This document shows, piece after piece, positions 5,783-5,790 of a stretch of 5,790 nucleotides of DNA. The translations under genes and the position numbers were made by a program. Each line of letters opens with the position of its first letter. Position 1 is the first letter of the stretch. The stretch is from an uncultured Clostridia bacterium (lineage in GTDB: Bacteria > Bacillota > Clostridia > Oscillospirales > CAG-272): positions 1 to 5,790 of the forward strand of contig CAJONA010000074.1 in assembly GCA_905235755.1 (NCBI GenBank). Reading direction: 5' to 3'. The notes beneath the pieces are model-generated. The model had not been told where the DNA came from and did no database searches. It saw nothing but the letters and a program-made list of their open reading frames with translations.

Positions 5783-5790
5783 GTCGACAT

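Larger units (their letters stand above)
5600..5790. other. Noncoding tail rich in inverted repeats
   Basis: I see no credible gene here. The open frames have no ribosome binding site and give arginine- and lysine-rich products typical of noncoding DNA. An open minus frame starting at 5790 merely runs on antisense into ispE. The region holds two clear hairpins, listed separately, and a minor one (TCGCG 5652-5656 with CGCGA 5663-5667). No promoter was found. It may be a dispersed intergenic repeat (inference). Confidence 0.5.

Noticed and set aside
4963..5790. Long open frame on the minus strand opposite ispE and its tail
   Set aside because: Most of it is antisense to a convincing ispE, it reads through the terminator, and it shows no domain or ribosome binding site.

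Overview
The window most resembles an uncultured, probably gut-associated, anaerobic clostridial Firmicute. This rests on protein families and signals only: a Clostridia-type NifU/IscU-like scaffold, a stand-alone PduL phosphotransacylase, a TepA-type ClpP homologue, a PF06541-type membrane protein, the MEP-pathway kinase IspE, sigma-A-like promoters, AGGAG-type ribosome binding sites and a TTG start. The coding DNA has moderate GC and is rich in CpG and in ATA isoleucine codons. I cannot name a genus.

Layout. A minus-strand operon runs from about 2203 down through the left edge: a PduL-family phosphotransacylase (2104 to 1535), a leaderless Asp-box beta-propeller protein of the sialidase superfamily (1538 to 495, overlapping the previous stop by 4 nt as ATGA), and an iron-sulfur scaffold protein (458 to 1, cut by the window edge). 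A 204-nt divergent intergenic region carries a strong minus-strand promoter (TTTACA, 17 nt, TATAAT) and a plus-strand extended -10 promoter. On the plus strand, a TepA/ClpP-like serine protease (2309-2992) overlaps a four-helix membrane protein that starts at TTG (2989-3450). A second plus-strand promoter (TGaTATAAT) then drives a DUF362 protein with a C-terminal 2[4Fe-4S] ferredoxin domain (3523-4677) and ispE (4685-5572). A strong intrinsic terminator follows at once (5573-5599). The last 190 nt appear noncoding and are rich in inverted repeats.

How the genes may fit together. PduL (acyl-CoA/acyl-phosphate exchange), the iron-sulfur scaffold, the ferredoxin-like protein and IspE (isoprenoid precursors) are ordinary anaerobe housekeeping. 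The less ordinary points are three gene pairings: PduL translationally coupled to a cytoplasmic sialidase-fold protein that lacks the usual N-terminal arginine motif; TepA coupled to a small membrane protein; and a DUF362-ferredoxin cotranscribed with ispE. I see no mobile element, CRISPR array, tRNA or rRNA. Nothing here is clearly a new system; the findings are ranked modestly for that reason.
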